Translations under genes and position numbers: made by a program
The notes under the pieces: generated by a model
Told to the model about the DNA's origin: nothing
Database searches by the model: none
What the model saw: the letters and a program-made list of their open reading frames with translations, nothing else
Part shown: positions 47,274 to 56,527 of the stretch, piece after piece
Layout: the number at the start of each line of letters is the position of its first letter
How positions within the stretch are numbered: position 1 is the first letter of the stretch
Source of the DNA: Sphingorhabdus lacus
GTDB taxonomy: Bacteria; Pseudomonadota; Alphaproteobacteria; Sphingomonadales; Sphingomonadaceae
Direction: 5' to 3'
NCBI RefSeq assembly: GCF_009768975.1
Contig: NZ_CP035733.1
Span: forward strand, 2,294,001-2,358,000
DNA: 64,000 bases

Positions 47274-48295
47274 ACCCAGATGAACGCCTAACCACGCCCG
47301 ACAAGCGCCCAGAAGATATGGATACTGCGCTGCGTCCGAAGACGCTTGCCGAATTTGTGGGACAAGCCGCGGCACGGGATAATTTGCGGGTATTTATCGA
47401 GGCAGCGAAAGGTCGCGGGCAACCCCTTGACCATGTCCTGTTTTTCGGACCACCGGGCTTGGGCAAGACCACATTGGCGCAAATTGTGGCCAAGGAAATG
47501 GGTGTCGGGTTCCGCGCGACGTCAGGTCCGGTCATTGCAAAATCAGGCGATCTGGCCGCGCTGCTGACCAATTTGGAAGATGGCGACGTCTTGTTCATCG
47601 ACGAAATCCACCGGCTAAGTCCGGTGGTCGAGGAAATTCTCTATCCTGCCATGGAGGACCGCGCGCTTGATATCATGATCGGCGAAGGGCCATCGGCGCG
47701 GTCGGTGCGGATCGATTTGCCCGCCTTCACGCTGGTCGGGGCGACAACGCGGCAGGGACTGCTCACGACGCCGTTGCGCGACCGTTTCGGCATTCCGGTG
47801 CGGCTGAATTTCTACACCCATGCCGAACTGGAACTGGTTGTGACCCGCGCTGCCCGCTTGCTCGATCTGGGCATTGCGCCCGACGGTGCGAATGAGATTG
47901 CTAAGCGCGCACGAGGGACACCCCGCATCGCAGGTCGTTTGCTGCGCCGTGTGCGCGACTTCGCCAATGTTGCAGGCGAACCGGTGGTCACCGCAAAAAT
48001 TGCGGACGCCGCACTTAACCGGTTGGAGGTCGATGCGCTGGGACTGGATGCCATGGACCGGCGGTATCTGCACATGATTGCCGATATTTACCGGGGCGGT
48101 CCGGTCGGTGTCGAGGCGCTAGCCGCCGGTTTGTCGGAACCACGCGATACAATCGAGGATGTGGTGGAACCCTATCTGTTGCAACTCGGCCTCATCGCCC
48201 GCACCGCGCGTGGCCGAGCGCTCAATGCCCCGGGATGGAAGCATCTGGGCCTCAACCCGCCTGCCGGTTCGCAGGACGGGTTGTTTGATAAATGA
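47270..48295 (+). CDS. ruvB: Holliday junction branch migration ATPase RuvB
   Basis: 341 residues. Walker [34 protein letters not shown], sensor and arginine-finger region [19 protein letters not shown], and the winged-helix C-terminus ending near [14 protein letters not shown]. Hexameric motor driving branch migration. Translationally coupled to ruvA; its stop overlaps the following lipoprotein start by 4 bases. Confidence 0.98.
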   Translation: MNPDERLTTPDKRPEDMDTALRPKTLAEFVGQAAARDNLRVFIEAAKGRGQPLDHVLFFGPPGLGKTTLAQIVAKEMGVGFRATSGPVIAKSGDLAALLTNLEDGDVLFIDEIHRLSPVVEEILYPAMEDRALDIMIGEGPSARSVRIDLPAFTLVGATTRQGLLTTPLRDRFGIPVRLNFYTHAELELVVTRAARLLDLGIAPDGANEIAKRARGTPRIAGRLLRRVRDFANVAGEPVVTAKIADAALNRLEVDALGLDAMDRRYLHMIADIYRGGPVGVEALAAGLSEPRDTIEDVVEPYLLQLGLIARTARGRALNAPGWKHLGLNPPAGSQDGLFDK

Positions 48296-48684
48296 AACGT
48301 GGTGCCCTGACTTTAATCGCTCTTATGATATCGGGTTGCAGTGTGCCAAGAATGATCGAGCCTCATTGTGGCCGACCGTCGGATGTCTGGGTTCCCGCAG
48401 AAAGCATCCCGTCACCGCATCAGATAGTCGAACATAAAATCGAAGTCACACACAGCGGCCATGTTTTATTAAACGAAGCCGCTATTGACACTCAGGGACT
48501 TGAAGCATTTTTAGCGCAAGAAGAGAGAAAGCGCCCGATGCTTCCTTATCTCTATTTTGACTTTGACGCCCATGCTGATTGTGTTGTGGTCAAGGAAACA
48601 CGCGCACTCATAGAAAGATCTGGAATATGCAGGGAGGGCTACTGCATTACCGGTGATGATGGTGAATATCCGCCAAGGGAATGA
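48292..48684 (+). CDS. AT-rich small lipoprotein of unknown function
   Basis: 130 residues. Lipoprotein signal ([13 protein letters not shown], lipobox ISGC). The mature part has a predicted fold with ID-x-x-x-L-x-x-x-[35 protein letters not shown], an ExbD/TolR-periplasmic-like helix-strand layout with three Cys. ATGA overlap with ruvB. GC in 48421-48540 is 54 of 120, far below ruvB, so it appears to have been added after the ruv and tol clusters came together. Not recognised as a family. Confidence 0.72.
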   Translation: MKRGALTLIALMISGCSVPRMIEPHCGRPSDVWVPAESIPSPHQIVEHKIEVTHSGHVLLNEAAIDTQGLEAFLAQEERKRPMLPYLYFDFDAHADCVVVKETRALIERSGICREGYCITGDDGEYPPRE

Positions 48685-48781
48685 GATCGACAGGCAGAGC
48701 GACTCTTTCAGGCGATAAGTTGAGGATTTGCGGGCCAAACCCCCTTTCGGTCTGTGAATCCTTGCGGTAAGCCGTTGACCA

Positions 48782-49234
48782 ATGTCCCCGCCCCAACCCT
48801 ATCAAGGCCATTTTGACGGCACGCGGCATTATTTTGCGGTCCGCGTCTATTTCGAGGACACCGATTTTTCGGGCGTAGTCTATCATGCACGCTATCTGCA
48901 CTTCATGGAACGGGCACGCTCGGACATGTTGGCGTGCGTCGGCATCGACCAACGGCGCGTGCATGAAGAGGGCGCTGGCGCCTATGCCGTGACCGAAATG
49001 CATATCAAATACCGCCGTCCGGCACATTTTGACGATGCGCTAGTTGTTGTCAGCACGGTAGAGGCAGTTCGCGCCGCCAGTTGCGATATTCATCAAACAG
49101 TCACGCGCGGTAGTGAAATATTGGTGGAGGCGACCGTCACGGCCGCTTTCGTATCCCCCGACGGCAAACCACGCCGCCAACCCGCCGAATGGGTGGCAGC
49201 GTTCCAGCCGATTTTGAACCGTAAAGCAGTATAA
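48782..49234 (+). CDS. ybgC: Tol-Pal-associated acyl-CoA thioesterase YbgC
   Basis: 150 residues, hotdog fold. FAVRVYFEDTDFSGVVYHARYLHFMERARSDML contains the 4-hydroxybenzoyl-CoA-thioesterase-type catalytic Asp in EDTDxxGVVYH. Hydrolyses short-chain acyl-CoAs and is almost always the first gene of the tol-pal operon, as here, 8 bases before tolQ. Confidence 0.95.
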   Translation: MSPPQPYQGHFDGTRHYFAVRVYFEDTDFSGVVYHARYLHFMERARSDMLACVGIDQRRVHEEGAGAYAVTEMHIKYRRPAHFDDALVVVSTVEAVRAASCDIHQTVTRGSEILVEATVTAAFVSPDGKPRRQPAEWVAAFQPILNRKAV

Positions 49235-49242
49235 GGAATCCC

Positions 49243-49938
49243 ATGAATCTGGTTTTGGCAGCGCAAGCGGTAAATTTTTCCCCGATTACACTCTTCATGG
49301 ACGCCGACTGGGTGGTCAAGGCGGTGATCATCGGACTGGCACTTGCGAGCATTTGGGCGTGGACGATCATCATCAGCTTCACGGTGAAGATGGCGCGGAT
49401 CAACAGCCAGACCGAAAAGTTCGAACGGGATTTCTGGGCGAGCAGCGACATTGACGGCTTTTACAGCGGCCATAGCAAAAGCGAACTGCCCGTAGCTCGC
49501 GTCTTTACCGCAGGGGTCGCGGAATGGCGGCGATCGACCAATGGAAAGAATATCGACCGCGCCGGTACGCGCGAACGGCTGGCAACGGCGATGGACGCAA
49601 CCATTGCGGCCGAAACCGACAAGCTCGCCAACCGGTTGAACTTTCTGGCGACGACCGGTTCTGTTGCACCCTTTGTCGGTTTGTTTGGCACCGTTTGGGG
49701 CATCATGCGCAGCTTTGCGGCCATCGCCGCCGAGCAGAACAGCTCGCTCGCCGTGGTCGCCCCCGGCATTGCCGAGGCATTGTTCGCCACCGCAATCGGC
49801 CTTTTTGCCGCAATACCCGCGGTCATCGCCTACAACCGCTTTTCGCACCGGCTGAACCAGTATGAGGCGCGCATGGGTCGCTTTGCCGACGGATTCCACG
49901 GCACGTTGAGCCGCGAACTGGAACGGGAAAGCAACTGA
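49243..49938 (+). CDS. tolQ: Tol system proton-channel subunit TolQ
   Basis: 231 residues, MotA/ExbB family. Three transmembrane helices, one near residues 25-47 (VVKAVIIGLALASIWAWTIIISF) and two after residue 130 with GSVAPFVGLFGTVWGIMRSFAAIA and LFATAIGLFAAIPAVIAYNRF, which line the channel. With TolR it uses proton motive force to energise TolA for outer-membrane constriction. TGATG overlap with tolR. Confidence 0.97.
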   Translation: MNLVLAAQAVNFSPITLFMDADWVVKAVIIGLALASIWAWTIIISFTVKMARINSQTEKFERDFWASSDIDGFYSGHSKSELPVARVFTAGVAEWRRSTNGKNIDRAGTRERLATAMDATIAAETDKLANRLNFLATTGSVAPFVGLFGTVWGIMRSFAAIAAEQNSSLAVVAPGIAEALFATAIGLFAAIPAVIAYNRFSHRLNQYEARMGRFADGFHGTLSRELERESN

Positions 49939-50393
49939 TGGCGATGAACCTATCCTCCGGCGGTGGACGCAGGCGGGGTCGGGGCGGGCGGCGCGCGCCG
50001 ATGGCGGAGATCAACGTCACGCCGTTGGTCGATGTCATGCTGGTGTTGCTCATCATCTTCATGGTGACGGCCCCCTTGCTGGTCACCGGCGTGCCGGTCG
50101 AGCTTCCCGAAAGCCGCGCCAATGCCCTGGACCAGAAGGACGAACCGATTGAGATCGCCATCGACAAGGATGGCGTGACCTTCATCGACGGAACCGAAGT
50201 CGGCCCGGGTGACCTGCCCGCACGGCTGGAAGAAATTGCGGCCGCGCAAGATGAAACCACGCCGCGGCAGATCATGCTGCGCGGCGACACGACGATCAGC
50301 TACGGCCAGATGATGCGGGTGATGGGCGAGTTGAACCGTGCGGGGCTGAACAGTGTCAGCTTGGTCACCACAGGTTCATCTGGTGAAAACTAG
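49938..50393 (+). CDS. tolR: Tol system subunit TolR
   Basis: 151 residues, ExbD family. INVTPLVDVMLVLLIIFMVTAPLL holds the membrane helix with the essential Asp; the periplasmic domain has LPESRANAL, DGVTFIDG and a C-terminal LNRAGLNSVSLVT. Works as a dimer in the TolQ channel. The Gly/Arg-rich N-terminus (SSGGGRRRGRGGRRAPMAEI) is typical of alphaproteobacteria. Confidence 0.97.
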   Translation: MAMNLSSGGGRRRGRGGRRAPMAEINVTPLVDVMLVLLIIFMVTAPLLVTGVPVELPESRANALDQKDEPIEIAIDKDGVTFIDGTEVGPGDLPARLEEIAAAQDETTPRQIMLRGDTTISYGQMMRVMGELNRAGLNSVSLVTTGSSGEN

Positions 50394-50404
50394 GCAGTAG
50401 GGCG

Positions 50405-51232
50405 ATGGACCGGGCGGAGAAACTGGGATTAGGCGCTGCCGTTGGTGGCCATGTCGTGCTGCTCGGCGCGATGGCGCTTGGCCTGATGATGTCCGCAGAA
50501 CCCGTCACCAAGCCTGAAGCCATCTCGGTCTCGCTGGTCGGCGAGATTGCCGATGTCTCGACCGCGCCGGACGCGATCCAGGAAGAATCCGCACCCCCCG
50601 CCCCCGCCGAGGCCGAACCTGCAGAGCCGCCACCAAGCCCGGCGATGCAGATCGAGCGGCCGGTCGAAAAGCCGCAGGCCAAGCCTGTGCCCAAACCCTT
50701 GCCCCGCGAAACACCGCCCCCGGCAAAAGTGGCGACCAAGAAAGTCGCCGTCAAACAGCCCCCTGGCAAGACCAGCACTGCCGCTGCAAAAAGCGGGAAA
50801 GGCACCACGCCTGCCAAGCCGGGCGGGCTGAGCAAAAGTTTCGAAGACAGCATCAACGCCATCGGCAAAGCACCGGGCGCGGGCAAGGCCGTTGGAACCC
50901 CGGCGGCACGCAGTGCATCCGTCATTCGAAGTGCAACAAATACAACAATTGCTGCCGAAGTCCGACCACTTATTCCTTCTTGCGCACCAAGGACCAGCGA
51001 CAATAGCTCGCTAAGGGTATTTGTGTCGCTGAGCATCAGCCCATCTGCAAATTTAGTCAGCGCAAACGTTTATGACGTGCAAGGAATTACACCCTCAAAT
51101 GAGGCGCAGGTTGATGAAATGAAACGGTGCGTCTTGCAAAGCCTGAAAGCTGCTTCGCCTTACAATCTCGACCCGGAAGAGTATGAGGTTTGGAAAGGTC
51201 ATCGAGTGCAACTAAAGGTCAATTTCAAATAG
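50405..51232 (+). CDS. tolA: TolA, with a compositionally foreign C-terminal domain
   Basis: 275 residues. Helix at 7-31 anchors it in the inner membrane; residues 50-170 are a Pro/Lys/Ala-rich spacer; the C-terminal domain (about 185-275) has IPSCAPRTSDN and RCVLQSLKAASPYNLDP with the paired Cys of TolA-III. It links TolQR to Pal and TolB. From about 50925 on (residue ~174) GC falls sharply (160 of 360 in 50941-51300 versus 114 of 180 in 50761-50940), so the part that meets Pal, colicins and phage differs in origin or pressure from the anchor and spacer. Confidence 0.9.
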   Translation: MDRAEKLGLGAAVGGHVVLLGAMALGLMMSAEPVTKPEAISVSLVGEIADVSTAPDAIQEESAPPAPAEAEPAEPPPSPAMQIERPVEKPQAKPVPKPLPRETPPPAKVATKKVAVKQPPGKTSTAAAKSGKGTTPAKPGGLSKSFEDSINAIGKAPGAGKAVGTPAARSASVIRSATNTTIAAEVRPLIPSCAPRTSDNSSLRVFVSLSISPSANLVSANVYDVQGITPSNEAQVDEMKRCVLQSLKAASPYNLDPEEYEVWKGHRVQLKVNFK

Positions 51233-51239
51233 GTGGACT

Positions 51240-52613
51240 ATGAAAAACCATATAATATTTAAAGTGACATTTTTCTTAGGCCTGTTTGTTTTGGCAGCTA
51301 ACGGCTCAAATGCTCAACCAACAACGCAGACTCCAACCGCCTCCGGCAGCGATGAACCAGAGCTTATTGAGGTTGATGTTGAAAACAGGGTCCGCTCCAT
51401 CGCCGTCCCTGCCCTCGTTGCGCCCGCGCCCGCCGACACGGCTGCGGGCAACAGCACTGCGCTGGGTCGCCAGATTGCGGAAGTGATTTCGTCCGACTTG
51501 CGCGCATCGGGCGTGTTTGAAACGCAAGGGCCCAATGGCCTGCGCGCGATTACCCTGCCCGAAGTCACCGCACCGCAATTCGATTATTGGAAAGCACGTC
51601 CGGTCGAACAGCTCGTGCAGGGCTTTGTCCGCGTGGGCGGCGACGGCAATCTGACCGTCGGCTGTTATCTATATGATGTCGGCTTTGGCAACGAAACAAC
51701 ACGCCTTGGCTTTAACGTGCCGCCCCGTGAGTGGCGCCGCGCCGCGCATAAATGCGCCGATGCGATCTATTCGAAACTGACTGGCGAACTGCCCTTTTTC
51801 GATAGCCGCATTGCCTATATTGCCGAAACCGGTCCCAAGGGCAAACGGGTCAAGCGCCTTGCCATCATGGATTCGGACGGTGCCAACCACCGCTTCATCA
51901 CCAATGGCCAGTCGACCGCGCTGACCCCGCGTTTCTCGCCCAATTACAAATCGATCCTGTATCTGTCCTATGTCGACGGCAATCCGCGTATCTATGTGTA
52001 TGATATCGACGCCGGACGGCAGCGGTTGATTACGCAATCGCGTAACCCGACCTTCGCGCCGCGTTGGTCACCCGACGGGCAGACGATCCTCTATTCGATG
52101 GCGGTATCGGGCAACACCGATATCTATAAAATCTCGGCATCGGGCACCGGCACGCCGGTTAAGCTGACCAGTTCGCCCGGCATTGACGTCGGCGGCAGCT
52201 TTTCGCCCGACGGCCGCCAGATCGTGTTTGAAAGCGACCGTTCGGGCAGCCAGCAAATCTACGTCATGAACGCCGACGGCACGAACCAGCGCCGGATCAG
52301 CTTTGGCCAAGGCCGCTATGCAACACCCGAATGGAGCCCGCGCGCCGACCTGATTGCCTACACGCGCATCGCGGGGGATTTCCGCGTCGGCACGATGCGG
52401 CCCGATGGCTCGGGCGAACGCCTGCTGACCGACAGCTGGCAGGATGAGGCCCCCACCTGGGCGCCCAACGGCCGCGTCATCCAGTTTTTCCGCACGGCGA
52501 AAGGCAGTGGTAAAACAAGCATTTGGCAGGTAGACTTGACCGGATCGAACGAACGCAAGTTGCCGACCCCGGTCGATGGATCAGATCCGGCCTGGGGACC
52601 TGTTTTGCCCTGA
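51240..52613 (+). CDS. tolB: Tol-Pal periplasmic propeller TolB
   Basis: 457 residues. Signal peptide (FKVTFFLGLFVLAANGSNAQ), N-terminal alpha/beta domain and a six-bladed propeller built of PD40 repeats (RFSPNYKSILYLSYVDGNPRIYVYD, RWSPDGQTILYSMAVSGNTDIYKI, SFSPDGRQIVFESDRSGSQQIYVM). Binds Pal. The first about 150 bases, including the signal peptide, share the AT-rich patch that starts in tolA; from 51420 on GC returns to the local level (46 of 60). Confidence 0.97.
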   Translation: MKNHIIFKVTFFLGLFVLAANGSNAQPTTQTPTASGSDEPELIEVDVENRVRSIAVPALVAPAPADTAAGNSTALGRQIAEVISSDLRASGVFETQGPNGLRAITLPEVTAPQFDYWKARPVEQLVQGFVRVGGDGNLTVGCYLYDVGFGNETTRLGFNVPPREWRRAAHKCADAIYSKLTGELPFFDSRIAYIAETGPKGKRVKRLAIMDSDGANHRFITNGQSTALTPRFSPNYKSILYLSYVDGNPRIYVYDIDAGRQRLITQSRNPTFAPRWSPDGQTILYSMAVSGNTDIYKISASGTGTPVKLTSSPGIDVGGSFSPDGRQIVFESDRSGSQQIYVMNADGTNQRRISFGQGRYATPEWSPRADLIAYTRIAGDFRVGTMRPDGSGERLLTDSWQDEAPTWAPNGRVIQFFRTAKGSGKTSIWQVDLTGSNERKLPTPVDGSDPAWGPVLP

Positions 52614-52663
52614 GGGCGTTACTATCTGGATATCAAGCGGGGCTGAGAAAAAGGAGTAAGCTG

Positions 52664-53194
52664 ATGAAAAGCAACACAGTCAAGATGGCGGCACTATTGC
52701 TGGCCTCCACCGCGCTTGTCGCGGGATGCGGCAAAAAGAAAGTGGACGTTCTGCCACCCGCGGCCGAAGGCACGGATTATGGCACACAGCCAACCGACAC
52801 AACGCCGACCACAGGTGCGGTTGTTCCGGGAAGTCAGGAAGATTTTCTGCAAACAGTCGGCCAGTTTGGCGATCGTATTTTCTTCGACACTGACCGGTTC
52901 AATGTCGATACCGAAGATCAGGCAACCTTGCAGCGGCAGGCACAGTGGCTCGCACGCTACCCCAATACGCGCATAACGGTCGAAGGCCATGCCGACGAGC
53001 GCGGAACGCGTGATTATAACCTTGCATTGGGCGAGCGCCGGGCAAATTCGGCGAAAAACTATCTGATTTCCGTGGGCGTCGATGCCAGCCGGATCCAGAC
53101 CGTCAGCTATGGCAAGGAACGTCCGCAGGCGCTTGGCTCGGACGAGCAAAGCTGGGCCCAAAACCGCCGGGCGGTGACGGTTACCGTTCAATAA
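52664..53194 (+). CDS. pal: Peptidoglycan-associated lipoprotein Pal
   Basis: 176 residues. Lipobox VAGC after a signal (MAALLLASTALVAGC), then an OmpA-like peptidoglycan-binding domain: RIFFDTDRFNVDTEDQATLQRQAQWLARYP, VEGHADERGTRDYNLALGERRANSAKNYL, IQTVSYGKERPQ. Tethers the outer membrane to the wall and partners TolB. Start ATG has AAGGAG upstream; the long frame overlapping tolB is rejected. Confidence 0.97.
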   Translation: MKSNTVKMAALLLASTALVAGCGKKKVDVLPPAAEGTDYGTQPTDTTPTTGAVVPGSQEDFLQTVGQFGDRIFFDTDRFNVDTEDQATLQRQAQWLARYPNTRITVEGHADERGTRDYNLALGERRANSAKNYLISVGVDASRIQTVSYGKERPQALGSDEQSWAQNRRAVTVTVQ

Positions 53195-53206
53195 TTATCG
53201 GTACGG

Positions 53207-53226
53207 CGCGCTTTTGTCGAAGCGCG
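53207..53226 (+). terminator. Hairpin at the end of the tol-pal cluster
   Basis: Perfect 7-base arms CGCGCTT / AAGCGCG around TTGTCG, 13 bases after the pal stop. Only a weak T-rich run (CCCTTTGACATGGCTTTTCTT) follows, so termination is plausible, not certain. Confidence 0.5.
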
Positions 53227-53307
53227 TCGTCCCTTTGACATGGCTTTTCTTGACAAGTCCAAGCCCTTCCGCGCATGTTTTGCCGGATTTTCGGGGGCAA
53301 TATAGTT

Positions 53308-54396
53308 ATGAGTGAAGACCTGACACAGCGCCACAGCGCATTCCGTTTCCATGGAAGCTGGCAGGAATTTGCCAAAATTGCATTCCCCAACCTTTTACTG
53401 TCCATCGTCACTTTGGGCATTTACCGTTTCTGGGCAACTACCCGCGAACGTGAATATCTTTGGGCACAGACCGACTTCATTGACGAGCGGCTGGAATGGA
53501 CCGGCAAGGGTATGGAGCTGTTCATCGGCTTCATCATGGTATTCCTGCTGCTCGGCCTGCCCTTCATCGTTATCCAGCTTATTTCCCAAGGGCTTATTTT
53601 CCGCGGGGAAACGGTGATTGCGGGCGTGATCACGCTCGTCATGTTTCTGCTGCTGTTCTATCTTACCGGCGTCGCCTATTTCCGCGCGCTTCGTTACCGG
53701 CTGAGCCGCACCTATTGGCGCGGGATCCGCGGGGGCAGTAATGACCCCGGATTTCGGTATGGGCTTTCCTATATGTGGAAAAGCTTTGTGGGCTGGTTGC
53801 CGATTTTCCTGCTGGTGCCCTGGTCGATGATTTCGCTGTGGAACGAACGCTGGAACGCGATGAGCTTTGGCCCCCACCGCTTCGAAGCCAATGCGGATTG
53901 GAAGCCGCTTATGAAGCGGTATCTTCTTTTCTATCTGGTGCCATTTTTGCTGGTTGCAGGCATTATCACAATGGTCATCGTTGCTGCAGCCTCGGGTGAC
54001 CAACTTGGCGCAGTAGGTGGCGCCGGTATGGCAGTGGGCGTCGTTATTGTGGTTGTTGCCGTTTTAAGCCTCTATATCATCCTGCCGCTGGCGGCCCTGG
54101 CCTTTTACAGCAAATATTTCCGTCTCGCGGTGGGTGGCCTGCGCCTTCACAATCTGGAATTTGACTTCCGCGCCCGCGCGCCGGACTGGATACTCTTCTT
54201 CCTCGCCAATATGGCAATCGTCATTTGCACATTGGGTATCGGCTATATCTTCATGCCCTATCGCAACTGGAAATTCTTCGTCGACCATATGGAAGCCTAT
54301 GGCGATATCAATATTGACGAGCTGACCCAGTCCAAAACCATTGTGTCGAAACATGGCGAAGGCTTGCTCGACGCTTTTGATGTCGGCGCGATCTGA
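53308..54396 (+). CDS. DUF898 (YjgN-like) membrane protein
   Basis: About 362 residues, six or so helices. FRFHGSWQEFAKIAFPNLLLSIVTLGIYRFWATTREREYLWAQTDFIDERLEWTGKG is the DUF898 N-terminus (membrane helix with GIYxPW-like motif, then the inner loop). LRALRYRLSRTYWRGIRGG repeats the family pattern. E. coli YjgN is an inner-membrane protein of unknown role. An ATG at 53275 is possible but lacks a ribosome site. It lies 3 bases before the M48 peptidase, likely as one operon. Confidence 0.88.
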   Translation: MSEDLTQRHSAFRFHGSWQEFAKIAFPNLLLSIVTLGIYRFWATTREREYLWAQTDFIDERLEWTGKGMELFIGFIMVFLLLGLPFIVIQLISQGLIFRGETVIAGVITLVMFLLLFYLTGVAYFRALRYRLSRTYWRGIRGGSNDPGFRYGLSYMWKSFVGWLPIFLLVPWSMISLWNERWNAMSFGPHRFEANADWKPLMKRYLLFYLVPFLLVAGIITMVIVAAASGDQLGAVGGAGMAVGVVIVVVAVLSLYIILPLAALAFYSKYFRLAVGGLRLHNLEFDFRARAPDWILFFLANMAIVICTLGIGYIFMPYRNWKFFVDHMEAYGDINIDELTQSKTIVSKHGEGLLDAFDVGAI

Positions 54397-54399
54397 CCG

Positions 54400-55488
54400 A
54401 TGGATACCTTTTTCAACGTTTGGCATTATGACGGGCGGAGCGCCGTGCGCCGGAAGGTGGAAATCCAGACAATCGGACGCCAGTTCTTCTTGCTGGAAAA
54501 CGAGCGGCGGCATGGCCCCTTTTCCTTTTCCGATGTCGAATATGTAACCCGCAAAGAGAATGTCGACGTTTACGGCCTCGCCGATGTGGACGGCTGGCGG
54601 CTTATGCTGTCGGGGCCCGTTCCAAGCGAATTGTCGGAGCTTCTGCCTGCGCATCGCAAATATGGCGGGTGGGTTGACCGGCTGGGCCTTGGCAAGGCGA
54701 CCATCGCCTTCACGCTTGCAAGCGCTGCTGCGGTTGCGGTGGTCCTGCTCAGTCCGCAATGGCTGGCGCCGCTCATTCCGTCCAGCGTGGACGAGAAACT
54801 GGGCGATGCGCTCGTGGGTGATTTTGGTGGACGCTTCTGCAGCACGCCCGCCGGGGACGCTGCACTGAAAAAACTGGTCAACTCGCTCGATTCCAACCCG
54901 CAAGATCTTCAGGTTGAGGTCGCCAAGATCGATATGATCAATGCCGTCGCCCTGCCCGGTGGCAAGGTGATATTGTTTGACGGCCTGGTGAAACAGGCCC
55001 GTTCGCCCGATGAAGTTGCCGGTGTCCTTGCGCACGAAATCGGGCATGTGCGCGAAAAGCATGTGATGCAGGCGCTCCTGCGGCAAATGGGCCTTGCGGT
55101 TGTGCTGGGCGGCGTAGACGGAAATAGCGGTGCACTTGTGAACAATATGCTGGCGATGAGCTACAGCCGCAATTCAGAGGCCGAGGCTGACGCGCATTCG
55201 ATGAAAGCGCTGGGCAAGGCGGAAATATCGCCCGTTGGCACGGCTTCCTTTTTTGAACGATTGTCGGAATTGGACGGCAGCGCCCGAAGTGGAGACAAAG
55301 GTCAGGGAATTGCGGGCTATATGTCGAGCCACCCTTTATCGCGCGAGCGCAAGAAAGCGTTCGAGAAGAGCATTGTGAAAGGCAAGAATTACAAGCCTGC
55401 CCTGACCGCGACCGAGTGGACCGAACTGAAGACCATGTGCACGCAAGACCGAAAAGCGAAATCGGGCTTCGGCTTTGATTTTGAATGA
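54400..55488 (+). CDS. M48 family membrane metallopeptidase
   Basis: 362 residues. An N-terminal soluble part of about 90 residues, a transmembrane helix near 105-125 (TIAFTLASAAAVAVVLLSPQWL), then the peptidase domain with zinc motif HEIGH at 212-216 (VLAHEIGHVREKH) and the third ligand region NSEAEADAHSMKAL. Oma1/BepA/LoiP-like quality-control peptidase facing the periplasm. Paired with the DUF898 gene upstream, as often seen in alphaproteobacteria. Confidence 0.93.
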   Translation: MDTFFNVWHYDGRSAVRRKVEIQTIGRQFFLLENERRHGPFSFSDVEYVTRKENVDVYGLADVDGWRLMLSGPVPSELSELLPAHRKYGGWVDRLGLGKATIAFTLASAAAVAVVLLSPQWLAPLIPSSVDEKLGDALVGDFGGRFCSTPAGDAALKKLVNSLDSNPQDLQVEVAKIDMINAVALPGGKVILFDGLVKQARSPDEVAGVLAHEIGHVREKHVMQALLRQMGLAVVLGGVDGNSGALVNNMLAMSYSRNSEAEADAHSMKALGKAEISPVGTASFFERLSELDGSARSGDKGQGIAGYMSSHPLSRERKKAFEKSIVKGKNYKPALTATEWTELKTMCTQDRKAKSGFGFDFE

Positions 55489-55526
55489 CGCTGCGCTATG
55501 GGGCGCAAAAGGAGACTGACCCGACC

Positions 55527-55781
55527 ATGTTTCGCCGCTTGTTCATTGATCACCCCAAAAGCGTAGATGAAAATTATCTGGAGCATTTCGGCGTCGCAAG
55601 CCGCTTTGGCTTCGCGATGATCTGGGGCGGGATGAAGGCACTTGTGCACGCGATCATTCCGGGGATGTGCATCACGTCCGGAAGCGACACCGTCAAACGG
55701 CTGAACACGATCATGGTCGAACAGCGCCGGGCAAAGGGGCAGGATGTTGCGCAAACCTTGACCGTTGATTGGGTGATTTGA
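55527..55781 (+). CDS. DUF6356 small helical protein
   Basis: About 84 residues from ATG at 55527; GGAG is 12 bases upstream, so an upstream start at 55485 (overlapping the M48 stop) remains possible. FIDHPKSVDENYLEHFGVASRFGFAMIWGGMKALVHAIIPGMCITSGSDTVKRLNTIMV matches the DUF6356/capsule-like small protein pattern of alphaproteobacteria: one membrane-associated hydrophobic helix in the middle. Function unknown. The stop overlaps the next TTG start. Confidence 0.7.
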   Translation: MFRRLFIDHPKSVDENYLEHFGVASRFGFAMIWGGMKALVHAIIPGMCITSGSDTVKRLNTIMVEQRRAKGQDVAQTLTVDWVI

Positions 55782-56518
55782 CGCTGGTCGAACCGCCTGT
55801 CCAGTTTCTGAATCGTCCGGACGGGACCCGTCTTGCCTATCGCCATCTTCGCGGCGAAGGCCCAACCATCGTGTTTTTACCGGGCTATATGTCCGATATG
55901 CAGGGCGGCAAAGCGCAGGCGCTGGCCGCATGGGCGCAAACGCAAAATCGGGCCATGTTGCGCTTGGACTATTCCGGTTGCGGTGAAAGCGACGGCGAAT
56001 TTGAATCGGGAACCCTTGATGTCTGGCGCGACGATGTTTGCGCGGTCATCGCTGCGGTCGTCACCGGGCCTATAATTCTCGTCGGGTCGTCTATGGGTGG
56101 ATGGCTGATGCTTTTGGTGGCGCAAGCTCTTGGCGGCCAAGTCCGTGCGCTGGTCGGTATTGCGGCGGCCCCTGATTTTACCGATTGGGATTTTGACGCA
56201 GCCGATAAGGCCGCCTTGCTGGACAAGGGACGGATCGAGCGACCCAGCGATTATGGTTATGACGCCATGGTCATTACCCAAGATTTTTGGACATCCGGTC
56301 AGGATAATCTGCAACTGACCGACCGTGTCGCAATCCACTGCCCCGTACGGCTTATCCATGGGCAGCAGGACCCCGACGTTCCGTGGGAGATTTCGCTGAA
56401 GCTCGCTGCCTGTCTTTGTTCAGCCGATGTGCAGACGCTTTTGATAAAGGACGGAGACCACCGGCTGTCGCGCGATCAGGATATTGCGTTGCTGATTGAT
56501 GTGGTGGCGAAACTCTGA
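55778..56518 (+). CDS. Alpha/beta hydrolase
   Basis: About 246 residues, cytosolic. Core fold marks: TIVFLPGYMSDM (oxyanion region), RLDYSGCGES, nucleophile elbow GSSMGGW with Ser, PVRLIHGQQDPDVPW with the acidic residue, and KDGDHRLS with the catalytic His. Layout resembles ABHD10-type thioesterases/esterases. Substrate unknown. Start TTG inferred from TTGA overlap with the upstream stop; TTG at 55769 is an alternative. Confidence 0.85.
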   Translation: MTLVEPPVQFLNRPDGTRLAYRHLRGEGPTIVFLPGYMSDMQGGKAQALAAWAQTQNRAMLRLDYSGCGESDGEFESGTLDVWRDDVCAVIAAVVTGPIILVGSSMGGWLMLLVAQALGGQVRALVGIAAAPDFTDWDFDAADKAALLDKGRIERPSDYGYDAMVITQDFWTSGQDNLQLTDRVAIHCPVRLIHGQQDPDVPWEISLKLAACLCSADVQTLLIKDGDHRLSRDQDIALLIDVVAKL

Positions 56519-56527
56519 CGCGGATCT

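Noticed and set aside
52523-52663. Upstream extension of pal inside tolB
   Set aside because: The lipoprotein signal begins at 52664 with a good ribosome site.
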